Shown: positions 1 through 8,857 of the stretch, in pieces
Numbering within the stretch: position 1 is the first letter of the stretch
Layout of the letters: every line of letters starts with the position of its first letter
Assembly (NCBI RefSeq): GCF_014174395.1
Contig: NZ_JABEQD010000004.1
Location: 248,001 to 312,000 of the forward strand
Length of the DNA stretch: 64,000 nucleotides
Direction of reading: 5' to 3'
DNA from: Gluconacetobacter aggeris
GTDB taxonomy: Bacteria > Pseudomonadota > Alphaproteobacteria > Acetobacterales > Acetobacteraceae
The notes under the pieces: generated by a model
Database searches by the model: none
What the model saw: the letters and a program-made list of their open reading frames with translations, nothing else
What the model was told of the DNA's origin: nothing
Made by a program: the position numbers and the translations under genes

Positions 1-2610
1 CTCGCGCTGCCACTGCACGCCTGGCAGGCCCCGGACCTGGGCCGGACCGGCGAAATGCGACGCGGACAGGATGTCGCAGCCCGCCGCAAAGCACGCCAGC
101 GCGGTGCGGGGGAACGGATCGGTCGTGATCTTGGCCGGGACCGCCGGCATGACGCGGGTTTGCGCGTCGCCACCCTTCAGGATGTCGCGCAGATAATGTT
201 GCAGGACCGGACGGGGACCGATCTCGACGAAGACCGTGCCGCCTTCCGCCGCCGCCTGGCGCACCGATTCGGCAAACAGCACCGGCGCGCGGACATTACG
301 CCACCAGTAATCGGCATCGGGCAGGGTCGTGAAGGACTGGCCGGTCACGGTCGAGATCATCAGCCGTTCCGGCAGGCGCGCGGTGATCTCGCCCAGATCG
401 CGGATCAGCGCGTCCGCGATCCGGTCCATATGGCTGCTGTGATAGGCATAACCCACCTTCAGGCGGTGGACCAGCAGCGAGGAACCACCCTTCGCCGCCT
501 CCAGCCGATCGAGCGCTTCGGCCTCGCCAGCCACGGCCAGGGCATTCGGCGCATTGAAGGCCGCGATTTCCAGGGTCGGCGCCGCTTCGGCCAGCAGACG
601 CCCGGCCTCTTCGACATCGCCATGCAGCGCGGCCATGCCGCCGCCGGGTGCCGTCGCCTGATGGCGGCTGCGCAGGGCGACGATGCGCGCGGCTTCGTCC
701 ATGTCCAGCATGCCGGCATGGACCCCGGCCGCGATTTCGCCGACGCTGTGGCCGACGACGATATCAGCCTTGAGCCCCTGCCGCTCCAGCCCGCGCAGAA
801 CGCCGATCTGGAAGGCGAACAGCATGGGCTGCGCGACGTCGGCCGGATCGGCCGACCAGTCGCCCGACCGCATCGCCTCCAGGACCGACCAGCCGAGATG
901 CGGGCGCAGGGCAGCGTCTGCCTCCCCCACCCCGGCAGCGAAGACAGGGCTGATCTCCAGCAGATCCTGCCCCATGCCCGAGAACTGGCTGCCATTGCCG
1001 GAAAACACGAAGACGGTGCGCGCCTGGGCGAGTGCCTGACCGGTCACCACATCCGCATGGGCGTGCGTATCGACCCACGCGGCCAGCGCCGCGCGCATCT
1101 CCGCCGCGTCTCCCCCCGGAACGCCCAGGCGATGAGGCAGGTGTGCCCGGCGGGTCGCCAGACCGCGCAGCTCGGCATCGGTCCACGCCCGGGTGGACCA
1201 GACGCGTGCAAGGCTGGCCAGGCCGGCTTCCGAGCGGGCGGACAGCAGCAACGGCACCGCGTCATCCGACGGGGTCGCGACGGGCGGCGCGGCAGCGGGC
1301 GCAACCGGGGCGCTGGCAAGGATCACATGGGCATTGGCGCCCCCGAAGCCGAAATTGTTGACGCCGGCGATCAGCGGGCCATCCGCGAGCGGCCGGGCCT
1401 CGGTGACGACTTCCAGGTTGAGTTCGGCGAAGGGGATGGCCGGATTCGGATTCGTGCAATGCAGCGATGCGGGCAGGCGCCGGTTCTGCAGCGCAAGCAT
1501 GGCCTTCAGCATGCTGACCAGGCCCGACGCCGGTTCCAGATGCCCGAGATTGGTCTTGACCGAACCGATCGGCAGGGGCGTATCGCGCAACTGGCCCAGT
1601 GCGGTGCCCAGCGCATTCGTCTCCACCGGGTCTCCCGCCTGGGTGCCGGTGCCGTGCGCCTCGACGAAGGCGACCTGGTCCGCCGAGACGCCGGCCTTCC
1701 CGTAGACCTCGCGCAGCAGCTCGGCCTGGGCCTGGGCGCTGGGGAATGTCAGGCCCGGCGTCCGGCCATCGGCATTGATTCCGCTGGCCATGATCACGGC
1801 ACGGATGTCGTCGCCGTCCCGCTGTGCGGCCGACAGGGGCTTGAGCAGCAGCATGACGCCGCCTTCGCCCCGGACATAGCCGTCCGCATCGGCGCTGAAG
1901 GCGTGGCACCGCCCTGTCGGGGACAGCATGCTCGCGGCGCAGAAACCGATGAAGGGGTACGGCGTCAGCAGCATGCTGACACCGCCGACCAGGGCCACGC
2001 CCGTCCGGCCCGCACGCAGGTCCTCGCACGCCTCGTGAAGGGCGAACAGCGAGGACGAGCAGGCGGTATCGATGGTCATGCTCGGCCCATGCAGGCCCAG
2101 AGCGTAGGAGACGCGGTTCGAGAAGATGCTCAGCGTGTTGCCGGGCATGAAATAGGCATTGCCCGATGACGGGTCGGTCAGGCGGAGGTTGGCATATTCC
2201 AGGCCCGACGCGCCGACATAGACGCCGGCCGACGCGATGCGGTCCGCCGTCGTGCCCGCGTCTTCCAGGGCTTCCCAGGCCAGTTCCAGCAGCAGTCGCT
2301 GCTGCGGGTCCATCTGCCTGGCCTCGCGGGCCGAAATGCCGAAAAAGGCTGCATCGAACAGTTCGATTTCATCCAGCGTCGACGCCCGGGTGGCATAGAA
2401 CTTGCCCGTCTCGCCGCGACGAGGGTGCCAGAAATCCCGGAGCGGAAAACGATTTGCCGGGATCGGGCGCACGCTTTCGCGTTCCTCGTCCAGCAACTGC
2501 CACAGGCTGTTGACGTCCGGCGCCCCGGGAAGGCGGCAGGATGCGCCGATGATGGCGATGGGCTCATCCCGAGTAGTGGTATTCGGCTCGGACGTCGAAC
2601 TGTTATGCAT
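1..2610 (-). CDS. Type I polyketide synthase, N-terminal KS-AT part (3' end outside window)
   Basis: The reading frame is open from the ATG at 2610 down to the window edge (870 codons visible). Residues about 15-440 form a ketosynthase: DTACSSS with catalytic Cys184, EAHGTGT with His319, and KTNLGH near 359. A linker leads to an acyltransferase with GHSVGE (Ser622). The AT specificity position reads YAYHSSHMD, which is neither the malonyl HAFH nor the methylmalonyl YASH signature, so the extender unit cannot be assigned. DH, ER, KR, ACP or TE domains would lie beyond base 1. There is no loading ACP or signal peptide before the KS. No strong Shine-Dalgarno precedes the ATG, but the KS begins within 20 residues, which limits alternative starts. 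Product unknown; family assignment is firm. Confidence 0.93.
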   Translation of the reverse strand, partial: MHNSSTSEPNTTTRDEPIAIIGASCRLPGAPDVNSLWQLLDEERESVRPIPANRFPLRDFWHPRRGETGKFYATRASTLDEIELFDAAFFGISAREARQMDPQQRLLLELAWEALEDAGTTADRIASAGVYVGASGLEYANLRLTDPSSGNAYFMPGNTLSIFSNRVSYALGLHGPSMTIDTACSSSLFALHEACEDLRAGRTGVALVGGVSMLLTPYPFIGFCAASMLSPTGRCHAFSADADGYVRGEGGVMLLLKPLSAAQRDGDDIRAVIMASGINADGRTPGLTFPSAQAQAELLREVYGKAGVSADQVAFVEAHGTGTQAGDPVETNALGTALGQLRDTPLPIGSVKTNLGHLEPASGLVSMLKAMLALQNRRLPASLHCTNPNPAIPFAELNLEVVTEARPLADGPLIAGVNNFGFGGANAHVILASAPVAPAAAPPVATPSDDAVPLLLSARSEAGLASLARVWSTRAWTDAELRGLATRRAHLPHRLGVPGGDAAEMRAALAAWVDTHAHADVVTGQALAQARTVFVFSGNGSQFSGMGQDLLEISPVFAAGVGEADAALRPHLGWSVLEAMRSGDWSADPADVAQPMLFAFQIGVLRGLERQGLKADIVVGHSVGEIAAGVHAGMLDMDEAARIVALRSRHQATAPGGGMAALHGDVEEAGRLLAEAAPTLEIAAFNAPNALAVAGEAEALDRLEAAKGGSSLLVHRLKVGYAYHSSHMDRIADALIRDLGEITARLPERLMISTVTGQSFTTLPDADYWWRNVRAPVLFAESVRQAAAEGGTVFVEIGPRPVLQHYLRDILKGGDAQTRVMPAVPAKITTDPFPRTALACFAAGCDILSASHFAGPAQVRGLPGVQWQRE

Positions 2611-3136
2611 GAAGAGATATGTGTCCCAATGCGATGATCGGACTACGATGTAACGCGGTCGGGTCGGGGGGAAAAGCCATATCGGCGTTGAAAAAATAGT
2701 TCAGCTGGTTTCATGAGACACACCGTCCGGAGAGATGGGGGCAAGGCCGGCCGGGCCGCTTGATATCCTGCGCGAAGCATATGAGGGAATTTGGAACTGC
2801 CCCCATCTGGGCCACAGCGCGCGGCGGGCGACTGGTCCCACCGTGCCGCATCAGTGCAGGACTATTCGGCAATCATTCAGACGATGGCTGTGATTTTCTT
2901 TCGTGCTTCCGGACGCCTTTATCGAAGGTACATATAACCTCTTGGCTGCGGACCTGTTATCCGTCACCCGATTACTGACGAATAACCGGCATCGTCTGTG
3001 GTTTTTTTATGTCTTTCGACGCCTCGGGCATAAGAATGTCACCGCCATGCATGCTTGCCGAAAACCAACGGCTGCCCCGCTCGAGCAGCATGGCAATCAA
3101 CAGGCTGACAGGGTGCGACGCATCTGCGGCGTCTTG
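2611..3136. other. Intergenic region between PKS and tRNA-Arg, no gene recognised
   Basis: This 526-base stretch separates the PKS start from the tRNA 3' end. Only short, unrelated open frames cross it, and none resembles a protein family. It must hold the PKS promoter on the minus strand, but no -35/-10 pair there was convincing. It is richer in A and T around 2680-2700 and 2925-3010 than the flanks. Confidence 0.5.
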
Positions 3137-3441
3137 TGGTGTCCGCGGCGGGATTCGAACCCACGGCCCCAGGATTCATCCCACTTCGGCTTTCGCCGCC
3201 GCCATCCGGAAATGGCGTTCGTGGTCTGGACTGTCCCTTCACCCTGGGCCCGAAGGCCGACAGGTGCCGCCCGTCCAGTCTCTACACCGTCCCGGCAAGG
3301 CCGGGCTTGGCTCGGGATCGGCACGACACAGCGTGTCAGAGCGTTCCCCGAATTTGAGCGGATCCGTCATGAGGTTTCCCGCCATGACGCCCAATTTGAA
3401 AACCAGGAATCCTGTGCTCTATCCTGCTGAGCTACGCGGAC
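3137..3441 (-). tRNA. tRNA-Arg(CCU) interrupted by a group I intron
   Basis: On the minus strand, exon 1 is 3441-3405 and exon 2 is 3176-3137. Joined, they give a normal 77-nt tRNA with encoded CCA. The acceptor stem GTCCGCG pairs with CGCGGAC, the D arm is GCTC/GAGC, the anticodon stem is CAGGA/TCCTG with loop TTCCTAA (anticodon CCT), and the T arm GTGGG/CCCGC carries TTCGAAT. The intron sits directly after the third anticodon base. tRNA-Arg(CCU) decodes AGG. Intron-bearing tRNA-Arg(CCU) genes are known from Agrobacterium and other alphaproteobacteria. Confidence 0.95.
3177..3404 (-). ncRNA. Group I self-splicing intron (IC3-like, 228 nt) in tRNA-Arg(CCU)
   Basis: The 5' exon ends in U and the intron ends in G, as group I splicing requires. 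The exon end UUCCU can pair with GGGAA of an internal guide sequence about 23 nt inside the intron, with the canonical U-G wobble at the splice site. Conserved core pieces appear in order: AATTCGGGGAA, then GAGCCAAGCCC (3303-3313), then an R-like element GTGTAGAGACTGGAC and its flank (3263-3287), then an S-like element GACAGTCCAGACC (3223-3235). GACTG and CAGTC of the last two form P7, the guanosine site. No endonuclease is encoded. Confidence 0.93.
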
Positions 3442-3451
3442 ACACAGCCTG

Positions 3452-3480
3452 TTTCTAACCGAGCACGGAGATTCGGGCAA
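3452..3480 (-). promoter_or_regulatory. Likely promoter of tRNA-Arg
   Basis: On the minus strand TTGCCC (3480-3475) and TAGAAA (3457-3452) are separated by 17 bases. The -10 ends 10 bases before the tRNA 5' end, as expected for a tRNA gene. Sequence match only. Confidence 0.55.
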
Positions 3481-3509
3481 GCGCCCCCGAAGGGAAAGGG
3501 GACGACGCG

Positions 3510-4526
3510 TCAGCGCTCGCGGCGCAGCATCGTCGCGGTCGCGGCCAGGCGCGCGATGTGACGGCGGCACAGCGCGAGGTCCGGCGCACCGGTCTGCTTG
3601 CACTCTTTCTCCAGCGCCTGGGTCTGCTCGGCGGCGTCCATCAGGCGTTCTTCCGTCCACAGCGACAGGGCCTGGCCAAAGGATTCAGTCCGCTTGAAGA
3701 AAACCGGCGGGCGCAGTCCGCGCATGGCATCCGCCCGGCTTTGCCCCGAATCCATCGCGATTCGCGCCCGGCGCAGCCGGTGCAGATGCGACAGCAGCGC
3801 CCGCGCGACGGCAATCGGGCTGGTGCCCTCGGCCAAAGCCCGCTCGATGGCGGTATCCGCGCCGGCCCGATCGCCGACAGTGGCGGCAAAGGCCGCGTCT
3901 TCCAGCGATACGCCGGCGGCATCGCCGATGCAGGTGCGGACATCATCCAGCGTCAGATGCCCGCCCCGACCGGCATAGAGAGCCAGTTTCTCGACCTCAC
4001 CGCGCATCGCGGCACGATCGGGACCCAGCAGGCCGGCGAACCAGGACAGCGCATCGGCGTCGATGCGGATGTCCTCTTCCCCCAGGCTCTGGCGGATCGT
4101 GCCCTCCAGGGCCCGCCCTTCCTCCGGGTAGCAGCCGATCGCGGCGCAATCGACCTGCGCTTCGGCCAGGGCACGCAGGCGCGAGCGGCTGGCGAGGCCG
4201 GGCGCTTCGATGATGACCAGCGTGTCGGAATTGCGGGCCAGGCTTGCCTTCAGCGGCGCCGTCAGGCTGTCGCCGCCGTCACGCACCCACACGACCCGTC
4301 GCCCGCCGCTGAGGGAAAGCGCGAAAATCTCCTCTTCCAGCCGATCCGCCGCCTCGCGATCCAGCACCGCGACGCGGAACGGATCGTCCAGTTGCGGCGC
4401 GATGGCGGTGGCGGCCAGGCGCGCGCGCTCGCGGATCAGGCCGCTATCCTCGCCATGCAGAAGGATGGCCCGCAGCGTACCGGGGTCGCGCAGGATGCGG
4501 GCGACCGAGCGGGCATCGACCTTCAC
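3510..4526 (-). CDS. holA: DNA polymerase III delta subunit
   Basis: HolA is the clamp-loader subunit that opens the sliding beta clamp. The 338-residue length is typical. The N-terminus (MKVDARSVARIL, then LLHGEDSGLIRERARL) matches the family start, including the ATPase-like fold without a functional P-loop. The middle part around residues 170-240 (LLGPDRAAMRGEVEKLALYAG) is the conserved lid region, and the C-terminal collar domain follows. It lies directly downstream of lptE with a 4-base start/stop overlap, giving the conserved order leuS-lptE-holA. Translational coupling is likely. Confidence 0.95.
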   Translation of the reverse strand: MKVDARSVARILRDPGTLRAILLHGEDSGLIRERARLAATAIAPQLDDPFRVAVLDREAADRLEEEIFALSLSGGRRVVWVRDGGDSLTAPLKASLARNSDTLVIIEAPGLASRSRLRALAEAQVDCAAIGCYPEEGRALEGTIRQSLGEEDIRIDADALSWFAGLLGPDRAAMRGEVEKLALYAGRGGHLTLDDVRTCIGDAAGVSLEDAAFAATVGDRAGADTAIERALAEGTSPIAVARALLSHLHRLRRARIAMDSGQSRADAMRGLRPPVFFKRTESFGQALSLWTEERLMDAAEQTQALEKECKQTGAPDLALCRRHIARLAATATMLRRER

Positions 4527-5272
4527 TGGTTGTTGACTGTTCCGTTGCCCGGCTCGCTTCCCGCCGTGCCGGAAGGATCGGGGGAGGAACGGCCGATCGC
4601 CATGCCGGGCAGGCCGTCCTCACCGACCGACTGGCGCGGGATTTCGGTGCTGGAATTGGGCATGACGTTCGGGTCGACATAGGTAGCCTGCGGCATCACC
4701 GTTCGCTGGGCAGGCGCGGCGCGGGTCCTGAACCAGATCGCGAGCTGCTGGGTAATGCGCTCGGCGACAGCCTGCGCGACCCGACGCGCGAGAGCCGCCT
4801 GATTCAGGTTCTGGGCGAAATATTGCTCGAACGTCTCGTTCTCGCCATCCATGACCTGCGTGTCGCCCTGCGTCACCAGCACCGGGGTCGGTGCGACGGT
4901 ATAGAGCATCCAGTGCGCATGGGCCGTGGCCCGGGTGCGGCCGGTCGTGTTGTCCGAATGGATGTCGATCGCCTCGTTCATCACATAGGAACTGACGCGC
5001 AGCGTATAGCCGGTCGGGTCTTCCTGCTCGGCCCCGGCCAGGTTCTGTTGCAGGAACAGCCGCAATTCCTGCCCGTACCGTTCCGGAATGCTGGCCACGT
5101 AGATCTGGCGCAACTGGTCGGGGATCGTCCCGCCCGCGGCAGTACTGCCCGCGGGCGATCCGTAAAGGGGCTGGAAGCCGCACCCGCCCAGCATCGTCAC
5201 CATGGCCACCAGCACCGCCCGGCGGAGCGGACGATACGAACGGGGCGCGTCGGAGTGGGGCAGGTGCGGCAT
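4523..5272 (-). CDS. lptE: LPS-assembly lipoprotein LptE
   Basis: LptE plugs the LptD barrel and helps place lipopolysaccharide in the outer membrane. The ATG at 5272 lies just after the leuS stop and is preferred over an upstream TTG at 5287 that would overlap leuS. The N-terminus has basic residues, a hydrophobic stretch (AVLVAMVTMLGGC) and a lipobox LGGC, followed by GFQPLYG, a hallmark of LptE. The C-terminal tail after about residue 185 is proline- and serine-rich and probably disordered. It sits between leuS and holA, the usual proteobacterial arrangement. Confidence 0.9.
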   Translation of the reverse strand: MPHLPHSDAPRSYRPLRRAVLVAMVTMLGGCGFQPLYGSPAGSTAAGGTIPDQLRQIYVASIPERYGQELRLFLQQNLAGAEQEDPTGYTLRVSSYVMNEAIDIHSDNTTGRTRATAHAHWMLYTVAPTPVLVTQGDTQVMDGENETFEQYFAQNLNQAALARRVAQAVAERITQQLAIWFRTRAAPAQRTVMPQATYVDPNVMPNSSTEIPRQSVGEDGLPGMAIGRSSPDPSGTAGSEPGNGTVNNQ

Positions 5273-5276
5273 GCGA

Positions 5277-7892
5277 TCAGCCCGCAATCACGAAATTGAC
5301 GATGCGGTTGGGCACATGGATGCGCTTGACGATGCGCTTGCCCTCCAGCAGGCGCGCCACATTGGGCTCGTTTTCCGCCAGGGCGATCACCGTTTCGGCC
5401 GGCGCGTCGGGCGGCGCGGCCACCGTGCCGCGCAGCTTGCCCATGATCTGGACCGCGATGGTCAGCTCGCGCGCCACCAGCAGCTCGGGCTCGGCCACCG
5501 GCCAGGGGCGATCGACGGCCGGCGCCTGGCCCGGTTCCAGCAGGGCCAGCATGTCTTCCGCCTGATGGGGAACCATCGGGGCGGCCAGCAGGCACAGGGC
5601 GAGCGCGGCCTCGCGCCGCGCATGGTCCATGCCGGCATCGGCCGACGCACGCTCGGCTTCCGCCAGGGCGGAGGTCAGCTCGTGCAGGCGGGCCACCGCG
5701 ACATTGATCGCGAAGCTTTCCAGCGCCTCGCTCACGGCCGCGATGGCGCGGTGGGTGGCACGGCGCAGCGTATCGGCGGCTTCGGACGGCGCGGTCTCGG
5801 CAGGCGCGGCGGCCGGGACGGTCTCGGCCACCGTCCGCACCACGCGGTAGAGCCGTTGCAGGAAGCGCGCGGCGCCGGCAACGCCGGCCTCGGTCCATTC
5901 CATGTCGCGCTCCGGCGGGCTGTCCGACAGCACGAACCAGCGCGCGGTATCGGCACCGAACCGCTCGATGATCGCCACCGGCGCCACGGTGTTGCGCTTG
6001 GATTTGGACATTTTCTCGACCCGGCCGATCGTCACCGGGGCACCGGTCTCACGATGCACCGCGCCGTCGCCGCGCCGCTCGACTTCCTCCGGGTACAGCC
6101 ACAGCCCGTCTGCGTCGCGGTAGCTCTCGTGATTGACCATGCCCTGCGTGAACAGCCCGTCGAACGGCTCGTCCAGCCCCAGATGCCCGGTCTCGCGCAT
6201 CGCCCGGGTAAAGAAGCGCGCATAGAGCAGATGCAGGATCGCATGCTCGATCCCGCCGATATACTGATCGACCGGCAGCCAGCCATTGGCGGCCGGAAGG
6301 ACGGTCGGCTCGGCGGCATGCGGGGCGGTGAAGCGGGCGAAATACCACGAACTGTCGACGAACGTGTCGAACGTGTCGGTCTCGCGCGTCGCATCCGCGC
6401 CGCAGCGCGGACAGGCCACATGCTTCCAGGTCGGATGGTGGTCCAGCGGATTGCCCGGTCGGTCGAACGTCACATCCTCGGGCAGCGTGACGGGCAACTG
6501 GTCGTCGGGCACCGGAACCGGGCCGCAGGCGGCGCAATGGATGACCGGGATCGGGCAGCCCCAGTAGCGCTGGCGCGAGATGCCCCAGTCGCGCAGGCGC
6601 CAGTTTTCCACGCCCCGGCCGATGCCCATCCCTTCCAGGCGGCTGATGGCCTCTGCCCGGGCGGCCCTGGTGTCCAGACCGTCCAGGAAGCCGGAATTGA
6701 TCAGCGTGCCGTCACCGTCCCACGCCTTGGCGGTAATGGCGAAGGTCGAGGCATCCTCGCCCGCCGGCAGGATGACCGGACGGAAGGGCAGGTGATAGGC
6801 ATTGGCGAAATCCAGGTCGCGCTGGTCGCCGCACGGGCAGCCGAAGATGGCGCCGGTGCCGTACTCCATCAGCACGAAATTGGCGATCCAGACCGGAAAG
6901 CTCTGATCGGGCATGAAGGGATGCGACACGCGCAGGCCGGTGTCGAAACCGCGCTTCTCGGCCTTCTCGATCGCCTCCTCGGAGGTACCCAGGCGGCGGC
7001 ATTCGGCGATGAAGGCGGCGGCCTCGGGATTGTTTTCCGCGACCTTCGCGGCCAGCGGATGGTCGGCCGCAACCGCCAGGAACGCCATGCCGAACAGCGT
7101 GTCGGGCCGGGTGGTATAGACATCGACCGAATCCAGATCGGTGTCGAACCCCTCGGGCGGCGTATGCAGCGCAAAGCGCACGCGCGCACCGACCGAGCGG
7201 CCGATCCAGCGTTCCTGCATGATGCGGACCCGCTCAGGCCAGCGCGGCAGGTGCGACAGGCCCTCCAGCAGCTCAGGGGCGAACTTGGTGATGCGCAGGA
7301 ACCACTGCGACAGTTTCTTCTTCTCGATCAGCGCGCCCGACCGCCAGCCGCGCCCGTCCACCACCTGCTCGTTCGCCAGCACGGTGTGGTCCACCGGGTC
7401 CCAGTTGACCCAGCTCTCACGCCGCTCGACCAGATCGCCCCGGAGCATGTCCAGGAACAGCTTCTGCTGCTTGCCGTAATATTCGGGCAGGCAGGTCGCG
7501 ATCTCGCGGTCCCAGTTGAACGAGAAGCCCAGCCGCTTGAGCGTGCCGCGCATGGCGGCGATATTGTCCAGCGTCCAGGCCTGCGGATGCACGCCCCGTT
7601 CCCGCGCCGCGTTTTCCGCCGGCAGGCCGAACGCGTCCCACCCCATCGGGTGCAGCACCGAAAACCCCCTGGCCCGCTTGTAGCGCGCCACCACGTCGCC
7701 CAGCGTGTAGTTGCGGACATGGCCCATATGGAGCTGCCCCGACGGATAGGGGAACATCTCCAGCACGTAATATTTCGGGCGATCGGCCGGCGGTACGTCG
7801 GGCACGTCGAAGGCGCCCGCCCGCTCCCACTCGGCCTGCCAGCGCGGTTCGGCCGTGCGGAAATCGTAGGAAGCGGGGGTCATTTCAGTCAT
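5277..7892 (-). CDS. leuS: Leucyl-tRNA synthetase
   Basis: Class I aminoacyl-tRNA synthetase charging tRNA-Leu in the cytoplasm. The HIGH motif reads HMGH (residues 55-58 from this start) after MFPYPSG, and KMSKSKRN lies near residue 640. Between them is the CP1 editing domain, with the conserved TTRPDTLFG and a GTGAIFGCP segment. The C-terminal part has the anticodon-binding helical domain and the VQIMGKLRG motif. About 871 residues is normal. Starts at 7910 or 7883 are also possible; none has a clear Shine-Dalgarno. lptE follows immediately. Confidence 0.95.
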   Translation of the reverse strand: MTEMTPASYDFRTAEPRWQAEWERAGAFDVPDVPPADRPKYYVLEMFPYPSGQLHMGHVRNYTLGDVVARYKRARGFSVLHPMGWDAFGLPAENAARERGVHPQAWTLDNIAAMRGTLKRLGFSFNWDREIATCLPEYYGKQQKLFLDMLRGDLVERRESWVNWDPVDHTVLANEQVVDGRGWRSGALIEKKKLSQWFLRITKFAPELLEGLSHLPRWPERVRIMQERWIGRSVGARVRFALHTPPEGFDTDLDSVDVYTTRPDTLFGMAFLAVAADHPLAAKVAENNPEAAAFIAECRRLGTSEEAIEKAEKRGFDTGLRVSHPFMPDQSFPVWIANFVLMEYGTGAIFGCPCGDQRDLDFANAYHLPFRPVILPAGEDASTFAITAKAWDGDGTLINSGFLDGLDTRAARAEAISRLEGMGIGRGVENWRLRDWGISRQRYWGCPIPVIHCAACGPVPVPDDQLPVTLPEDVTFDRPGNPLDHHPTWKHVACPRCGADATRETDTFDTFVDSSWYFARFTAPHAAEPTVLPAANGWLPVDQYIGGIEHAILHLLYARFFTRAMRETGHLGLDEPFDGLFTQGMVNHESYRDADGLWLYPEEVERRGDGAVHRETGAPVTIGRVEKMSKSKRNTVAPVAIIERFGADTARWFVLSDSPPERDMEWTEAGVAGAARFLQRLYRVVRTVAETVPAAAPAETAPSEAADTLRRATHRAIAAVSEALESFAINVAVARLHELTSALAEAERASADAGMDHARREAALALCLLAAPMVPHQAEDMLALLEPGQAPAVDRPWPVAEPELLVARELTIAVQIMGKLRGTVAAPPDAPAETVIALAENEPNVARLLEGKRIVKRIHVPNRIVNFVIAG

Positions 7893-7956
7893 GGCAGGGT
7901 CCAGGAGCATGGGCCGGAGCGTCGCGGTCTGTCACGACCGGCCGATACGAAGAAGG

Positions 7957-8003
7957 GATGCCGGGCCGCAGCCCGGCATCGTCCCCGGCGCGGTGCGCCG
8001 GGG
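7957..8003 (-). terminator. Two tandem GC hairpins between DUF3576 gene and leuS
   Basis: Two perfect inverted repeats lie side by side: GATGCCGGGC/GCCCGGCATC (7957-7966 and 7971-7980, loop 4) and CCCCGGCGC/GCGCCGGGG (7983-7991 and 7995-8003, loop 3). Neither has a T-tract. They follow the DUF3576 gene stop, so they may end or attenuate its transcript or protect its 3' end before leuS. Confidence 0.5.
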
Positions 8004-8011
8004 GGAGGGGC

Positions 8012-8536
8012 TTACTTGCCGCCGCCACTGTCGGCGCGAAGCTGCCGCGCCCGGGTCAGGATTCGGGTCGTGATGTCCGACACCGTGTTCGGGGCGACCG
8101 GGGTATCGACCCACTGCCCGTCGGTCAGCGCCTGGCGGAAGACGGACACGCGCAGCGCGTCCGAGCGCAGGTTGCGCGACAGGACATAGGCCGTGATCTT
8201 GAAACGCTCGTTCCTGGTCGCCGGCGGCGTGTACCAGTCGGTCAGGATCACGCCGCCGATCGCGTCGGCCGAGGCAAAGGGCATGAAGGACAGCGTGTCG
8301 ATCGCACCGCGCCACAGATAGGCGTTCACGCCGCTCTTGCCGATCTGGTCGTCACCGCCGCTGGCGGACCGATCCTCGGTGATCAGGTGATTCTGCGGCA
8401 TCGCCAGCCCCGCATCGGCGCGGCGGTGCGACGAGGAACAAGCGGTCAGGCCCAGGAGCGACGACAGCGCCAGCCCGCCCAGCAGGCGGGCCGATGGCGA
8501 AAGACGGTGAATGGCGAATGGCGGTCGAACGGTCAT
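8012..8536 (-). CDS. DUF3576 family lipoprotein
   Basis: A 174-residue protein of the alphaproteobacterial DUF3576 family. It has a signal sequence (LLGGLALSSLLGLTAC) with a lipobox cysteine near residue 33, then a mature domain with the family-typical GKSGVNAYLWRGAIDTLSFMP segment and VSVFRQ near the C-terminus. It is predicted to be a periplasmic lipid-anchored protein. Members often lie next to leuS-lptE in alphaproteobacteria, which hints at an envelope role, but no function is established. Confidence 0.85.
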   Translation of the reverse strand: MTVRPPFAIHRLSPSARLLGGLALSSLLGLTACSSSHRRADAGLAMPQNHLITEDRSASGGDDQIGKSGVNAYLWRGAIDTLSFMPFASADAIGGVILTDWYTPPATRNERFKITAYVLSRNLRSDALRVSVFRQALTDGQWVDTPVAPNTVSDITTRILTRARQLRADSGGGK

Positions 8537-8857
8537 GTTGCCCCTGTGGTCCCCTCGGGTCTGGCCCCGCTGATGGATCGGCGGCCGTGGCCTGTCCTGC
8601 CCGTCCGGGGCCTGCGGTCGGGCCTCGGTTCAGCCGGTTTCACTGCCATCTTCATATCCCGGCCCGCCATCCCCGCCAAGCCGGCCGGTGATTTTCTCCG
8701 TGCCGCCCGCGACGGCGATCGGTACCGGGGCACGAATGGGGGCGGCGATGGCGATCCCAAGCCTTGCCTTCCCTGTGCCCGGCGGTTTGAAAATGGCCAT
8801 CATACGGGGCCGCGCGAGGAGTCGCCGCGCGACGGGACGAAAGATCGGAGGGGCGGC
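8537..8857. other. Divergent intergenic region, no gene recognised
   Basis: 321 bases separate the divergently read DUF3576 lipoprotein gene and the GH3-family gene. A long plus-strand open frame crosses it, but its translation here is arginine-rich and matches nothing, so the GH3 start is placed at 8858. The promoters of both neighbours should lie here; none was evident. Confidence 0.5.

Noticed and set aside
55-2169. 704-codon open frame on the plus strand
   Set aside because: It is antisense to the PKS KS-AT domains; its translation is Arg/Gln/His-rich without family resemblance, a GC-rich shadow.
2740-2760. GGCCGGCC-type palindrome upstream of the PKS
   Set aside because: Short GC palindrome without terminator tail or operator context; expected by chance.
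5202-8189. 995-codon open frame on the plus strand
   Set aside because: Lies antisense to leuS, which has all synthetase motifs. Low-complexity His/Arg/Gln composition marks it as a shadow.
7958-8857. 300-codon upstream extension of the GH3 frame
   Set aside because: It crosses the lipoprotein gene on the other strand and reads as Arg-rich noise. The GTG at 8858 has a ribosome-binding site and leads straight into a signal peptide.
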